Notes: generated by a model not told the origin, from the sequence alone. Shown: positions 17,938 to 27,775, numbered from the stretch's first letter. The stretch: 64,000 nt of DNA from Roseimicrobium sp. ORNL1 (GCF_011044495.1 NZ_CP049143.1:3224001-3288000), one strand, 5' to 3'. Program-made: numbers and translations.

Positions 17938-18999
17938 ATGTTGAAGTGGATGCGGCTGAAGGATTACCGGTGTTTCGAGGCGGCTGAGGTGCCGTTTCAT
18001 GCCGGGACCACGCTGCTGGTGGGTCGGAATGCGCAGGGAAAAACCTCCCTGCTGGAGGCTGCGTGCCTGTTGATGCGGCTGCAGTCCCCACGCACGAATG
18101 CACGCACAGACTTCATCCGTTTCGGAGCCAAGGCCTGCGTGATCGAAGGACGGTGGAATGAGGCGAGGCTGCGGTTCGGACAAAGCGCGACGACGCGGCG
18201 GCTGGCGGTAAACGAAGGGGTGTGCGGGAGGAGTGGAGACTACCTGAAGAGCACAGCTCGCGTGGTGTGGATGGACCATGCGGACATGAACCTGGCGCGC
18301 GGCAGCGCGGAGTACCGGAGGCGGTACTTGGACTTTACGGCGGCGCAGTTGTTTCCCGCGTATCTGCCGGCGCTGAGGAACTATGAACGGGCGTTGCGCA
18401 GCCGGAACTTTTTGTTGAAGCGCGATGCGGTGATCGCGTGGAAGCAGGTGGATGCGTATGGAGCGCAACTCGCGGCACATGGCGAGGTGCTGGCGCGGCT
18501 GCGTGCAGAGTTGGTGGAACGTCTCGCGCCTCATGTGCAGCATGCGCACGCGGCGGTGAGCGGCGCGACGGAGGATGCGGCGATTGCGTACTGGCGTGGC
18601 TTTGAAGGAAACTCGATGGAGCAGGCGTTGCTCGATGCGCGCGCGGAAGAGCAGCGGGTGCGCAGCACGGCGCTGGGGGTGCATCGGGATGATGTGCGTC
18701 TCGAAGTGAATGGACGCGATGCGGGCGCGTTTGCCTCGGAAGGACAGCAACGGACACTGTGCCTGGCGCTGAAACTCGCACAGGCGCGTGTGCTGGAGGA
18801 CGGAGCAGGGGAACCGCCGCTGCTCTTGTTGGATGACATCTTTGGGGAACTGGACAAGCGAAGGCGGGCGGCGCTGCTGGAGCACTTGCCGAAGCATGCG
18901 CAGAAGATTATCACGACGACCTTTACGGACTGGGCGGATGAGGAGAGATTCCAGGGAAGTGTGATTGAAGTTGAATCAGGCCGGCTTGCTCCGCGCTAG
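17938..18999 (+). CDS. recF: DNA replication and repair protein RecF
   Basis: The chosen ATG gives 353 residues starting MLKWMRLKDYRCFEAAEV, which matches the RecF start. The frame is open upstream, but that part has no family similarity. Walker A is GRNAQGKT at 29-36, the ABC signature is in 'FASEGQQRTLCLALKLA', and Walker B is PPLLLLDDIFGELD near 292-305. The central coiled region 'HADMNLARGSAEYRRRYLDF' is characteristic. RecF loads RecA at single-strand gaps with RecO and RecR. It stands alone here, away from dnaA-dnaN-gyrB. A decayed copy of its last 30 codons is at 20544-20645, beyond the sigma factor gene. Confidence 0.93.
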   Translation: MLKWMRLKDYRCFEAAEVPFHAGTTLLVGRNAQGKTSLLEAACLLMRLQSPRTNARTDFIRFGAKACVIEGRWNEARLRFGQSATTRRLAVNEGVCGRSGDYLKSTARVVWMDHADMNLARGSAEYRRRYLDFTAAQLFPAYLPALRNYERALRSRNFLLKRDAVIAWKQVDAYGAQLAAHGEVLARLRAELVERLAPHVQHAHAAVSGATEDAAIAYWRGFEGNSMEQALLDARAEEQRVRSTALGVHRDDVRLEVNGRDAGAFASEGQQRTLCLALKLAQARVLEDGAGEPPLLLLDDIFGELDKRRRAALLEHLPKHAQKIITTTFTDWADEERFQGSVIEVESGRLAPR

Positions 19000-19079
19000 C
19001 TCACAGACGCATCCGCGCTTCATCGCAGACCATCACTTCAGTATTTTTCTTTGTCATCGTCTGGAGCTGCTTGACCGCC

Positions 19080-20390
19080 TCATTCGTTGTCGGTCTTTGC
19101 TTCGACTGGCATTTCCACGACCCCGACTCCATTGCTGGATTTTTTCAGAGTTGGGTCCATGAGAAATTCGAGGGCCGCTCTTTGGTACTGGATTGCCACC
19201 CACTCCTTCGCCTGATCGGCATCCCCGGACGAGGCGACTTCCAGCCAAGTCCGGCCGTGAGGTTCTGCCAGCTCAGCGGACTGAGGCAAACTCAAAGTGG
19301 CGGTCGTACCGGGTGGTAGCCTGTCGGGGCCCAGCGCAGCTTCGATCTCATTCATCGCCTGGAGAAGGCGGGGGGACACTGCTCCCCCGAAGTTGCCAAA
19401 GAAACGGTATCTCAGTTTTTGAAATTCCGGATCCTCGTCCAACTGTTCGTTTGTGAGACCCGCGAAGCGCTGCACCATGGCATCGACTCGGGAGCGCATC
19501 CCGGGCATCACAGGATCGGAAAACTCCTGCTCCTGGTCTGCGGCCATGTTCCCGGACTTGGTGACTTCCGAGCCGACAGAACTCGAGGAAGATCGTGCGG
19601 TCGCAGGCTTTTTTACCAGGGGTGTGACGGCTGGTTCCCGTCGATCAAGAAGATGAGCGGTGGGAAGAACGACGGCAATGATGGCTACGGCGGCAAGGAG
19701 GATTTTTGAGGCCTTCATGGCGAGGATGGCTGAGTGAAAAGTGCTCACCGAGGCACCCGGAGGCGTGCCCCCTGCGGCGATCGATCCGGACCAACTCACT
19801 GACGACAGGGAATTGGCTGAAGAGGCTTGCGCGCTTGTACCTGTGGCCAGCGCGGCACCGGCAATGAGCCCCCTGGAACGGACCTTTTTCTTTAATTCAC
19901 GAATTCCCGCATCGAGATATCGCGACACTGTTGCCTGACTGATACCCCTGCGTTGGGCGATCTCCTGTTGGGCTCGTCTCTCGATGTAGTGATCCTCGAT
20001 ACACTCTTTCCATGGCGTTGGCAGTTCGCTGAGGAACTGCCTGATGTCCGGCTCCAGCATGGTCCACGGGAGATCATCTGTATCACTTGACGCCAGTGCC
20101 ACGGCTGCGGCCTCGTTTCGCCGCCGCCGTGCTTCTCCCCGAACGGCGTTCCTCGCCTTTCGTCCAGCGACCCGGCATAGCCACGCGGCCACCGACTCCA
20201 AAGGGTGATGTCCATGGCGCGCCAGTGCGAGAAAGGTTTCTTGGGTCACGTCTTCTGCGAGCGTGGCATCGCGAGTGATGCGCCGTGCCGTCGCATGGAC
20301 CATGGCCGCATGGTTCTTCACCACATTTCTGAAGTCGTGGGCGTCCGAAGCGCCGGGCGGATGATTCTGCGGGCAGGGGTTCTGTTCCAT
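19080..20390 (-). CDS. ECF-type sigma factor with C-terminal membrane-anchored extension
   Basis: The ATG at 20390 gives 436 residues. Sigma region 2 is at about 19-88 (HAAMVHATARRITRDATLAEDVTQETFLALA). Region 4 is at about 122-172 with the helix-turn-helix RRAQQEIAQRRGISQATVSRYLDAGIRELKKK. Beyond residue 175 a Ser/Ala/Gly linker leads to 'MKASKILLAAVAIIAVVLPTAHLL' (about 225-248), a membrane helix. A domain of about 185 residues of unknown type follows, which would be outside the membrane. So sigma, linker, helix and outer domain form one chain. It may act like a membrane-tethered sigma factor released on a signal, or it may be a fusion of a sigma factor gene with an anti-sigma-like or sensor gene. 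The gene is convergent with recF. Confidence 0.85.
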   Translation of the reverse strand: MEQNPCPQNHPPGASDAHDFRNVVKNHAAMVHATARRITRDATLAEDVTQETFLALARHGHHPLESVAAWLCRVAGRKARNAVRGEARRRRNEAAAVALASSDTDDLPWTMLEPDIRQFLSELPTPWKECIEDHYIERRAQQEIAQRRGISQATVSRYLDAGIRELKKKVRSRGLIAGAALATGTSAQASSANSLSSVSWSGSIAAGGTPPGASVSTFHSAILAMKASKILLAAVAIIAVVLPTAHLLDRREPAVTPLVKKPATARSSSSSVGSEVTKSGNMAADQEQEFSDPVMPGMRSRVDAMVQRFAGLTNEQLDEDPEFQKLRYRFFGNFGGAVSPRLLQAMNEIEAALGPDRLPPGTTATLSLPQSAELAEPHGRTWLEVASSGDADQAKEWVAIQYQRAALEFLMDPTLKKSSNGVGVVEMPVEAKTDNE

Positions 20391-21305
20391 AGCTCGGGTT
20401 CTCTCCAAACTGACACCGGCAAGGCGAGTTTTATGCAAGAAATGTGAGGATGGGATCTACTGCAGGTGCATTCGAATGACATCTCTGCAGATGTGCTGAG
20501 GAGGCGCCGCACCGCATCGGCTGGTACCTCTGCTGTCGTATACGTAGAAGATTATTACGACGACGTTTGTCGATTGGGCGGATGAGGAAACCTCCTCGGA
20601 ACGGTGATGAAGGTCAAAGGGGGAAAGCTGGTGGTGCGCACGTGACCTTGCAGATACATCACCTCAAGACAGAGTGTTCTCACTCGTCCTTTCCGCTTCC
20701 TTTGGTGACATGAACCATCGCTTCATGTTTCCTGACTGGGTCGCGGAATACGCCAGGCTGAGTGGGGCAGGGGAGTTCAGGAGACGGCCAGTCGTTGCTC
20801 ATGATGCAGATCTCTCCCGAGTCACGGGCGAGTGTTCTTGATGCAGAAAAATGGGGTCCCGGCTGGTGGGCCTGCAATGCAACCGGGTTCACGTCCCTTT
20901 GAGTCGGTGGGGGCTGCCTGGTGCCAGCTTTGTTGGTTGAAAAATGGCCAGTCCTGGCGACCTGCCTCCGGGGTGTACGTTGGCAAGGTGGCTCCTAGGC
21001 GAATTAGTGCTTCTTCGTAAGAATGTCGCGTGCAGATGGCATGATTTCCGCTGCACATGCCTGATAGTGAGGCGGTTGACTAAGCATGTTCCATGCCATG
21101 CCGCCGAGGGCACCCTGAATGAGAATGCCAAGAAGGTTTCCCTTGACGAACTATTAGGGGGTTTTTTACTGGCGGTCAGCCGGTTGCCGCTGCATTCAAG
21201 GGTCCAGTTCTAGAAACTGGCACTTTCCACGAACGCTCAAGACCCGGTGTCCCTTTCCCTGATTCCGATCACTTTGCTCAACTTCTACCCAATTTAACGA
21301 ACCCC
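20391..21305. other. long non-coding stretch between the sigma factor gene and mreB
   Basis: Only short, unconvincing frames are seen. It holds the recF remnant (20544-20645) and, near the right end, a small inverted repeat CCAGTT/AACTGG at 21204-21220 whose role is unclear. The promoter of the mre operon must lie in the last 200 bases, but I see no strong -35/-10 pair. Confidence 0.5.
20544..20645 (+). pseudogene. decayed copy of the recF 3' end
   Basis: The stretch AGAAGATTATTACGACGACG and the 85 bases after it match the last codons of recF at 18901-18999. Translated, it reads KIITTTFVDWADEE, then after a one-base shift GTVMKVKGGKLVVRT and a stop. RecF here ends KIITTTFTDWADEERFQGSVIEVESGRLAPR. 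Nucleotide similarity is high at first and lower later, with a frameshift in between. No upstream recF sequence is present. It is therefore a fragment, not a gene, left by duplication or by insertion of the sigma factor segment. Confidence 0.75.
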
Positions 21306-22340
21306 ATGTCTTTTTTTGGACGCCTGTTTGGATTTGCCGCCAATGATATCGGCATTGACCTCGGTACCGCGAATACTCTCGTTTACGTCAAAGACAACGG
21401 CATCGTCCTCCGCGAGCCTTCCGTGGTGGCGGTGAAGGCCGGCACCAACGAAGTGGTGGCCGTCGGAGATGATGCCAAGCGCATGCTGGGCCGTACGCCC
21501 GGCAACATTGTGGCCATCCGCCCGCTGAAGGATGGCGTGATTGCAGACTTCAAGGTGACGGAAGCGATGCTGCGTCACTTCATCCGCAAGGTGCACAACC
21601 GCCGCACCTTCGCGAAGCCGCGCGTCGTCGTGGCCGTGCCCTCCGGCATCACGGAGGTGGAGAAGCGCGCCGTAAAGGAAAGCGCAGAGCAGGCTGGCGC
21701 CCGTGAAGTGTATCTTATTGAAGAACCCATGGCCGCCGCCATCGGCGTGGGCCTACCGGTGCAGGAAGCCGCAGGCAACATGATTGTGGACATCGGCGGT
21801 GGTACCACGGAAGTGGCCATCATCTCGCTGAGCGGCATCGTGTACAGCCGCAGCGTGCGTGTCGCCGGTGACGAGCTGGACGAGGCGATCATCAACTACA
21901 TGAAGCGCGCGTACAATCTGATGATTGGCGAGCGCACGGCGGAAGAAATCAAGCTGCGCATCGGCTCCGCCTACCCGCTGGGCAAGGAGACCACCATGGA
22001 AGTGAAGGGCCGCGACATGGTCGCCGGCCTTCCGAAGACCATCACCATCACCAGCCAGGAAGTGCGTGAGGCCATGCTGGAGCCTCTGAACACGATCATT
22101 GACGCCGTGCGTACCACGCTGGAGCGCTGCCCCCCTGAACTCTCTGCCGACCTTGTGGACCGCGGCATCATGCTCGCGGGTGGCGGGGCGCTTCTGCGCG
22201 GGCTGGACAAGCTGCTGCAGGAAGAGACGGCGCTGCCGGTGCATGTGGCGGAAGATCCGCTCAGCGCCGTGGCGGAAGGCGCGGGCCGTGTGCTCAGCGA
22301 AATCGAATTTCTGCGCAAGGTGAGCACCTCGGAGGCCTGA
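21306..22340 (+). CDS. mreB: rod shape-determining protein MreB
   Basis: The 344-residue actin homologue shows phosphate-1 motif [10 protein letters not shown] at 18-27, phosphate-2 motif [10 protein letters not shown] at 162-171, and the adenosine motif [14 protein letters not shown] near 290-305. The N-terminus [10 protein letters not shown] is amphipathic and would bind the membrane. MreB filaments guide the elongasome. It is the first gene of an operon with mreC, mreD and mrdA, in the classical order, which implies a rod- or otherwise elongated cell. Confidence 0.97.
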   Translation: MSFFGRLFGFAANDIGIDLGTANTLVYVKDNGIVLREPSVVAVKAGTNEVVAVGDDAKRMLGRTPGNIVAIRPLKDGVIADFKVTEAMLRHFIRKVHNRRTFAKPRVVVAVPSGITEVEKRAVKESAEQAGAREVYLIEEPMAAAIGVGLPVQEAAGNMIVDIGGGTTEVAIISLSGIVYSRSVRVAGDELDEAIINYMKRAYNLMIGERTAEEIKLRIGSAYPLGKETTMEVKGRDMVAGLPKTITITSQEVREAMLEPLNTIIDAVRTTLERCPPELSADLVDRGIMLAGGGALLRGLDKLLQEETALPVHVAEDPLSAVAEGAGRVLSEIEFLRKVSTSEA

Positions 22341-22430
22341 GATGTCCATCTGGCAGGTGAAGCCAGATACACTGCCGGAATACTCCCAGTGGGTGTCACC
22401 GGGTGAATCCTGAGCCGGAGCCTTGTATCC

Positions 22431-23255
22431 ATGAATAAACTCAATGTGGCGGCCCTTCTGCTGTTCCTAGCGGCAGTGGTGGCAGTGTTTACCTTGAAGA
22501 CGCCGCAGACCCGCGCCATCCAGACGTGGGTCATGGGAGTGCTGTCTCCGTTCATCCGCGGCGGCGCCCAGGTCGAGCAGCAGGTCCAGCAGGTCACTGC
22601 CAGTCCCCGGGACGTGGCTGCCCTCGAAGATGAAAACCGCCGCCTCCAACAAGAGGTGGACAAACTCAGCATCACCGCCAGGAAGTACGAGGACGCACTC
22701 GCGGAGAACAACAAGTTCCGCGGCATGCTGGAGTACCGCCAGCAGATCGACATGAAGCTCACCGCCGCCCGCGTGCTGCGCCGCTCCTCGTCGAACTGGT
22801 GGAATACGGTCATCATCGACAAGGGCACCGCAGATGGCGTGGGTACGGACAGCGCAGTCATCACCTACGTGGGCCAGATCGGCATGGTGGGGAAGACGGG
22901 CAAGGTCGCCCTGCATACCGCGGAAGTGATCCTGCTTACAGACGAAGAGTGCCGCGTGGCTGCCCGCATTGAGGGCATGCAGGCGCAGGGCATCCTGATG
23001 GGGGAGCGCGGGGGCTTTGAAACACGGCCCGACCTGCGGCTGAAGTTCCTGGACCGCACCCTGAAGATCAACCCCGGAGCGGCCGTTTATTCCACCGGAG
23101 AAGGCGGGGTATTCCCCGGTAACATCCTCTTGGGGAAGGTAAAGACGTTTGAGATTCGTGACATTTCCGGCGAAGCCGTGGTAGAATCTGCCGTGGATTT
23201 CTCCCTGCTCCAAGATGTGTTCGTGGTGCACAAGGAAACAGCCAATACACCATGA
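22431..23255 (+). CDS. mreC: rod shape-determining protein MreC
   Basis: The 274-residue product has a membrane helix at about 5-22 (NVAALLLFLAAVVAVFTL). A coiled coil follows (about 60-95, DVAALEDENRRLQQEVDKLSI). Two beta domains come next, with 'RRSSSNWWNTVIIDKGTADGVGTDSAVI' and 'GGFETRPDLRLKFLDRTLKINPGAAVYSTGEGGVFPGNILLGKV', both MreC hallmarks. It links MreB to PBP2 in the periplasm. It lies 90 bases behind mreB and overlaps mreD by four bases (ATGA). Confidence 0.95.
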   Translation: MNKLNVAALLLFLAAVVAVFTLKTPQTRAIQTWVMGVLSPFIRGGAQVEQQVQQVTASPRDVAALEDENRRLQQEVDKLSITARKYEDALAENNKFRGMLEYRQQIDMKLTAARVLRRSSSNWWNTVIIDKGTADGVGTDSAVITYVGQIGMVGKTGKVALHTAEVILLTDEECRVAARIEGMQAQGILMGERGGFETRPDLRLKFLDRTLKINPGAAVYSTGEGGVFPGNILLGKVKTFEIRDISGEAVVESAVDFSLLQDVFVVHKETANTP

Positions 23256-23875
23256 GCTTCGTTTATAACTTCCTGGTGTTTGGCCTCCTGGCGCTTTCGT
23301 TCGGGATGCAGGAGTTCATTCCTGCGATTGCCTTTGCGCAATATGCGCGGGTGCTGTTGCCTCCGGTCTTCTTCCTTTCCGCGTCCCTCAGTGTCACCTT
23401 TCCTGTGATGCTCATCCTGGCCCTCTTCACCGGCCTGGTGTGGGATGCGCGGCACCTTCCGTACCGCCCGGAGAAGGTGCCTGCTCTGGAGGCCACCGAG
23501 TTGGTGACTGAGAATCATCTGGAAAAGAATGTAAACATCACTGCCATGCCGGTGGGCTACTCGATCATCCTCTTTGGCATGATCGGCGCGCTCATGCAGG
23601 GCATTCGTCCGCTGTTTCGCCGGGGGCGCTGGGAGCTTCCCGTGCTGATGGTGGGTGTGGGCACCTTCGCGTGGCTGCTCACGGAATATTTGCTGCTCTC
23701 CTTCGTCCGGGGCAGTTTTGCGTTTCAACCTGGGATGTGGACCAAGCTGGTGACCAATACGTTACTGGCCATGCTCGTTTCACCGCTCCTGTTGTTCCTT
23801 CTTCATACGCTTGCGCGTCTGGTCCACCATGAAGTGAGGAATGAGGGGCTAGCTTACCGCTACAATGGTCGTTAA
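23252..23875 (+). CDS. mreD: rod shape-determining protein MreD (diverged)
   Basis: The 207-residue product has several hydrophobic helices (about 5-25, 35-60, 105-125, 130-155 and 165-190). Sequence similarity to known MreD is weak, as is usual for this family. Identity rests on size, topology and its exact position between mreC and mrdA. It overlaps both neighbours (4 bases with mreC, 11 with mrdA). It would be the integral membrane part of the elongasome. Confidence 0.8.
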   Translation: MSFVYNFLVFGLLALSFGMQEFIPAIAFAQYARVLLPPVFFLSASLSVTFPVMLILALFTGLVWDARHLPYRPEKVPALEATELVTENHLEKNVNITAMPVGYSIILFGMIGALMQGIRPLFRRGRWELPVLMVGVGTFAWLLTEYLLLSFVRGSFAFQPGMWTKLVTNTLLAMLVSPLLLFLLHTLARLVHHEVRNEGLAYRYNGR

Positions 23876-26090
23876 GTACCGCCTCCGCCTTTATATCTTC
23901 ACCATCATGCTGCTGGTGGGCTTCGGCGCCCTGGCGCAGCGCTTGTGGAATCTCAGCGTTGAACGAAACGAGGAGTTCGTTCACAAGATTCCTACCACCA
24001 AGGAATGGCGTGCCCGCGTGCCCGGCACCCGCGGCGAGATCAAGGATCGCAACGGGATCACCCTCGTGGCGAACAAGCCCTCTTTCGAAGTGCGCATCGA
24101 CCTCAAGACGCTGGTGGATGAGTACAAGAAGATGCTCGAAGTGGAGAATAAGGGCCTGCCAAAGGAACTCCGGCGCGAAGTGCCCATGCGAAACTTCCTT
24201 TTCCCGAATCGAGGCATCATGCGCTCGAAGGAGGAGATCGACATCGTCGCCATCTTTGACGAGGTGATCATCGGCTCGTTGAACCAGCTTGGCCTTTCCA
24301 AGGAGTACAATGCCAAGAACCTTCAGGTTCACTACCGCACGCATCGCGGTGTGGTGCCTTGGGCCTATCGCAGTGACCTTTCCTTCGAGGAGTTCGCGAG
24401 GTTTGCCGAGCATCGCTTGGGTCTTCCCGGGGTGCACATCGAGGCGCGGCCGGTGAGGCAGTACCTGTATGACTCCATGGCCTGCCATGCGCTCGGTTAT
24501 GTGGCGGGTGCGGACGTGGAGAAGGTGTCTGAAGAAGAGATTAAGGAGTGGGACTCGTATGTCCCTGATGACTACGGCGTTGCCGGCCTCGAAAAGAGTT
24601 TGGATGATGACCTTCGTGGACGCCCAGGCATCCGCACCTGGCTGCAGAATGAAAAGGGCAGACTCGTGCGGGAAATCAGCTATCAGGAGCCGCGGAAGGG
24701 GAATGATGTGTATCTCACCATCGACGCGCGCATCCAGATGATTGCCGAGATGGCGCTGCGTGAGAGCACGCCCAAAATTGGCCGCGGTGCCGTGGTGGTG
24801 CTGAATCCGTCCACCGGCGAGGTTCTGGCCATGGCATCGGTGCCTTCGTACAATCCCAACAAGTTCATTCCCTCCATCAGCAAGACAGACTTCCTGGAGT
24901 ACAACAGCAATCCCACCAACCCCCTGCTGAACCGCTCCGTCCGCAGCTTCGTGCCAGGATCGACCTACAAGATCATGACCTCGCTGGCGGGCGTCCTCGC
25001 GGGAATTCAGAAGGACGTGTGGAACTGCCCCGGCGGCCTCACCTTCGGTAATCGCTATATGCAGTGCTGGATTGGCCAGAAGGGTGGCGCGCATGGCAGC
25101 ATGACGCTCTCGGATGGAATCAAGAACTCCTGCAACTGCTACTTCTACAAGTACGGCAATCACGCAGGTGACGCCAACATGACCAAGGCGGGCGACATGC
25201 TGGGCCTTGGCACACGCACCGGTATTGAGCTGGAAGAAGAGGATCCTGGCATCCTGCCGACCAAGCGCTGGTGGAATGTGAACCGTCCCAAAGAAACGTT
25301 TTCAGAGGCAACCATGGCGAACATCTCCATTGGCCAGGGGGCAGTGCAGGCCAGCCCCCTCCAGATGGCCGGTGTGGCCGCTGCCGTGGGCAACGGCGGT
25401 CTCGCCTTCAAGCCGCACCTGTTGAAGAAGGTGATGGACGGCAACGAACTCGTCCGTGAGCAGAAGCCGGATCTGCGTGCGAACTTCGCGGACTTCGGAC
25501 TCACGCCAGAGAAGATCGATCTCGTGCGCAAGGGGATGTGGCGCGTGGTCATGGAGGACGGCGGCACGGCCCGCGCGGCCCGCATCACCAACGTGGAAGT
25601 GGCAGGCAAGACAGGCACTGCCCAGAACTGGCGGCACAATGAAAAGGGCGAGTCCGTGAAGGACAACCACACCCTCTTCATCACCTTTGCCCCCTATGTG
25701 AATCCCAAGTTCGCCTGCTGCATTCTCGTGCAGGGGGGCAAGGGCGGCGGCGTAAGCGCGGCTCCTATTGCGAAGCGCGTGATGGAACAGGCGCTCGCAC
25801 TGGAGACTGGCTATCAGGTGGCCCTGGCACAGGTGCCGGAAGTAAAGGGAGACTTCACTCCCGTCGATGCAGTTAGTTTTGAAGGCGTGGCGCCCGTGCA
25901 GATTCCCGGCGCCAGCGAGGAAGAAGCCGGTGACTCCGGCGACAACGAGCCCCCGCCGAAGCGGACGCCCCGTGCCGAACAGAACGTGCGTGTCCGCGCC
26001 CCCGTCCGCCAGGAGGCGGATGAAGAGGGCAGCCGGAACGTGCGCAACCAGCAGAAGCCTGGTCTCTTCAAGCGACTCTTCGGCAGATAA
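23865..26090 (+). CDS. mrdA: penicillin-binding protein 2, peptidoglycan transpeptidase
   Basis: The 741-residue product has one membrane helix (about 8-27), then a pedestal domain with GTRGEIKDRNGITLVANKPS (54-73). The catalytic motifs are SXXK at S366-T-Y-K369, SXN at S422-C-N424 and KTG at K582-T-G584. The region between 85 and 200 is longer than in E. coli PBP2. The C-terminus (about 660-741) is a charged, Pro/Arg-rich tail not needed for catalysis. It cross-links new peptidoglycan during elongation, together with the MreBCD proteins encoded upstream. I see no separate rodA in this operon. Confidence 0.95.
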   Translation: MVVKYRLRLYIFTIMLLVGFGALAQRLWNLSVERNEEFVHKIPTTKEWRARVPGTRGEIKDRNGITLVANKPSFEVRIDLKTLVDEYKKMLEVENKGLPKELRREVPMRNFLFPNRGIMRSKEEIDIVAIFDEVIIGSLNQLGLSKEYNAKNLQVHYRTHRGVVPWAYRSDLSFEEFARFAEHRLGLPGVHIEARPVRQYLYDSMACHALGYVAGADVEKVSEEEIKEWDSYVPDDYGVAGLEKSLDDDLRGRPGIRTWLQNEKGRLVREISYQEPRKGNDVYLTIDARIQMIAEMALRESTPKIGRGAVVVLNPSTGEVLAMASVPSYNPNKFIPSISKTDFLEYNSNPTNPLLNRSVRSFVPGSTYKIMTSLAGVLAGIQKDVWNCPGGLTFGNRYMQCWIGQKGGAHGSMTLSDGIKNSCNCYFYKYGNHAGDANMTKAGDMLGLGTRTGIELEEEDPGILPTKRWWNVNRPKETFSEATMANISIGQGAVQASPLQMAGVAAAVGNGGLAFKPHLLKKVMDGNELVREQKPDLRANFADFGLTPEKIDLVRKGMWRVVMEDGGTARAARITNVEVAGKTGTAQNWRHNEKGESVKDNHTLFITFAPYVNPKFACCILVQGGKGGGVSAAPIAKRVMEQALALETGYQVALAQVPEVKGDFTPVDAVSFEGVAPVQIPGASEEEAGDSGDNEPPPKRTPRAEQNVRVRAPVRQEADEEGSRNVRNQQKPGLFKRLFGR

Positions 26091-26142
26091 TTTTGTCTTT
26101 GGATTGCCTGCTAACCGCAACCTCATTTAAATTTTTACGCTT

Positions 26143-27756
26143 ATGGCTTTGGAGTTTGTCAAAAACGGTATCAAACGAATCACGCAGTTCATCACCGGGA
26201 AGAAGGATCCCACCCAGGGCACTCGCATTGTGATCAATTGCGAGAAGCTCGAGAATCGCGTGGCCCTGCTCGAAAACGGCATCCTGGAGGAATACTCGGT
26301 GGAGCGCGTGGGCACCACCCACCTGGTGGGCAGCATTTACAAAGGCCGCATCAAGAACATCGAGCAGGGCCTCAAGGCCATGTTCGTGGACATCGGCCTG
26401 GAGAAAAACGCCTTCCTGCATTTCTGGGACGCCATCCCTGAGGCGCTTAACACCCAGGCCATGGAAGAGGTGAGCCGCGGCGGCAAGGGTGGACAGAAGA
26501 AAAAGAGCATCAACGCCAAGGACATTCCCGACCTCTATCCTGTGGGCTCGGAAATCCTCGTGCAGATCACCAAGGGGCCCGTGGGCAACAAGGGACCGCG
26601 TGTCACCACGAACATCTCACTGGCCGGCCGTCTGCTCGTGCTCATGCCGCAGAACGAATCCTGCGGTATCTCGCGCAAGATTGACGATCCGAAGGAACGC
26701 ACCCGCCTGCGCCGCATCATCGAGGGACTCAGCCTTCCCGAGGGCATGGGCATCATCCTGCGCACGGAGGCCTCCGGCAAGCGCACCCGCCACATCGTGC
26801 GCGACTTGAGCATCCTGCTGGAGCAGTGGAAGGATATCGCTGCGCGCCGCGACAGCCAGAAGGCACCCTGCTGCTGCTTCGAGGAGCCAGACATCTTCGA
26901 GCGCACCGTGCGTGACTTCCTCACGGAAGACCTCGATGAGATCGTCTGCGATGATCCGGCCACGGTGGATCGCATGAAGGAACTCGTGGCGCCGATTTCG
27001 CGCCGCGCCCAGCGTCGCATCACCTTGTTCAACGGCCCCGGCGCGTTGTTTGAGAAATACAATGTACAGCGCCAGATCGACACCGCATTCTACCGCCAGG
27101 TGTGGCTGAAGTGCGGCGGCTACATCGTCATCGACCAGACCGAGGCGCTCATCGCCATCGACGTAAACACCGGACGCAACAAGGGAAGCGGCCAGAACGT
27201 GGACAAGGTCATCCTCCAGACGAACATGGAGGCGGCCGCGGAAGTCGCCCGCCAGCTGCGCCTGCGCAACATGGGCGGTCTTGTGGTGGTGGACTTCATC
27301 GACATGAAGCACGGCAAGGATCGCTCCGCCGTGTACAAGTCGATGGTCGATCACACCCAGCGTGACAAGGCCAAGACGCAGATCCTGCAGATTTCGCAGT
27401 TCGGTCTGATGGAAATGACCCGTCAGCGTCTGCATGAGAGCCTGAGCGATGCCATGTTTGAGGAGTGCGCGCACTGCAAGGGCCATGGTCAGATCAAGAC
27501 ACCGCTCACCATGAGCGTGGAAATCCAGCGCCGCCTCACCTCCGTGCTGGCCCGTCTGCCGGAGAACAACCGGGATGTGGTCGTCGTCATCCACCCGGAT
27601 GTCATGCAACGCCTGCGTTCCTCGGACGATCAGATTCTTGTCGATCTCGAGCGCAAGTATCAGGCTCGTCTCACCTTCCGCACGGATCCCACGTACATGC
27701 GCGAGCAGGTGCTGCTGGCAAACTCGAAGACCGGCGAGGAAATCAAGCTGGCGTAA
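26143..27756 (+). CDS. rng: ribonuclease E/G family endoribonuclease
   Basis: The product has 537 residues. The N-terminal S1 domain is at about 35-130 (LVGSIYKGRIKNIEQGLKAMFVDIGLEKNAFLH), interrupted by a Lys/Gly-rich insert (about 110-125). The DNase I-like catalytic domain carries D340 (AIDVNTGRNKG) and D384 (VVVDFIDMKHGKDRS), matching the Mg-binding Asp pair of RNase E. A zinc-link-like motif CAHCKGHGQI is near 445. No long C-terminal scaffold is present, so it is of RNase G size. It cleaves single-stranded RNA in rRNA maturation and mRNA decay. Its place after mrdA resembles the mreBCD-rng order in proteobacteria. Confidence 0.94.
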   Translation: MALEFVKNGIKRITQFITGKKDPTQGTRIVINCEKLENRVALLENGILEEYSVERVGTTHLVGSIYKGRIKNIEQGLKAMFVDIGLEKNAFLHFWDAIPEALNTQAMEEVSRGGKGGQKKKSINAKDIPDLYPVGSEILVQITKGPVGNKGPRVTTNISLAGRLLVLMPQNESCGISRKIDDPKERTRLRRIIEGLSLPEGMGIILRTEASGKRTRHIVRDLSILLEQWKDIAARRDSQKAPCCCFEEPDIFERTVRDFLTEDLDEIVCDDPATVDRMKELVAPISRRAQRRITLFNGPGALFEKYNVQRQIDTAFYRQVWLKCGGYIVIDQTEALIAIDVNTGRNKGSGQNVDKVILQTNMEAAAEVARQLRLRNMGGLVVVDFIDMKHGKDRSAVYKSMVDHTQRDKAKTQILQISQFGLMEMTRQRLHESLSDAMFEECAHCKGHGQIKTPLTMSVEIQRRLTSVLARLPENNRDVVVVIHPDVMQRLRSSDDQILVDLERKYQARLTFRTDPTYMREQVLLANSKTGEEIKLA

Positions 27757-27775
27757 CGCGAATTACAAATCAAGG

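Noticed and set aside
19080-20390. Sigma factor extension considered as a frameshift fusion of two genes
   Set aside because: The frame is continuous with a composition change only in the linker and no sign of a lost stop; membrane-anchored sigma extensions are plausible, so one gene is kept.
20680-20892. 70-residue frame on the minus strand between recF remnant and mreB
   Set aside because: It needs a GTG start, has no ribosome binding site and no protein-like pattern.
21204-21220. Small inverted repeat CCAGTT/AACTGG before mreB considered as operator or terminator
   Set aside because: Six-base arms and no T-run or regulator; too weak to call.
23679-25163. 494-residue open frame on the minus strand
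   Set aside because: It lies under mreD/mrdA, whose motifs are complete; composition is typical of antisense shadow.
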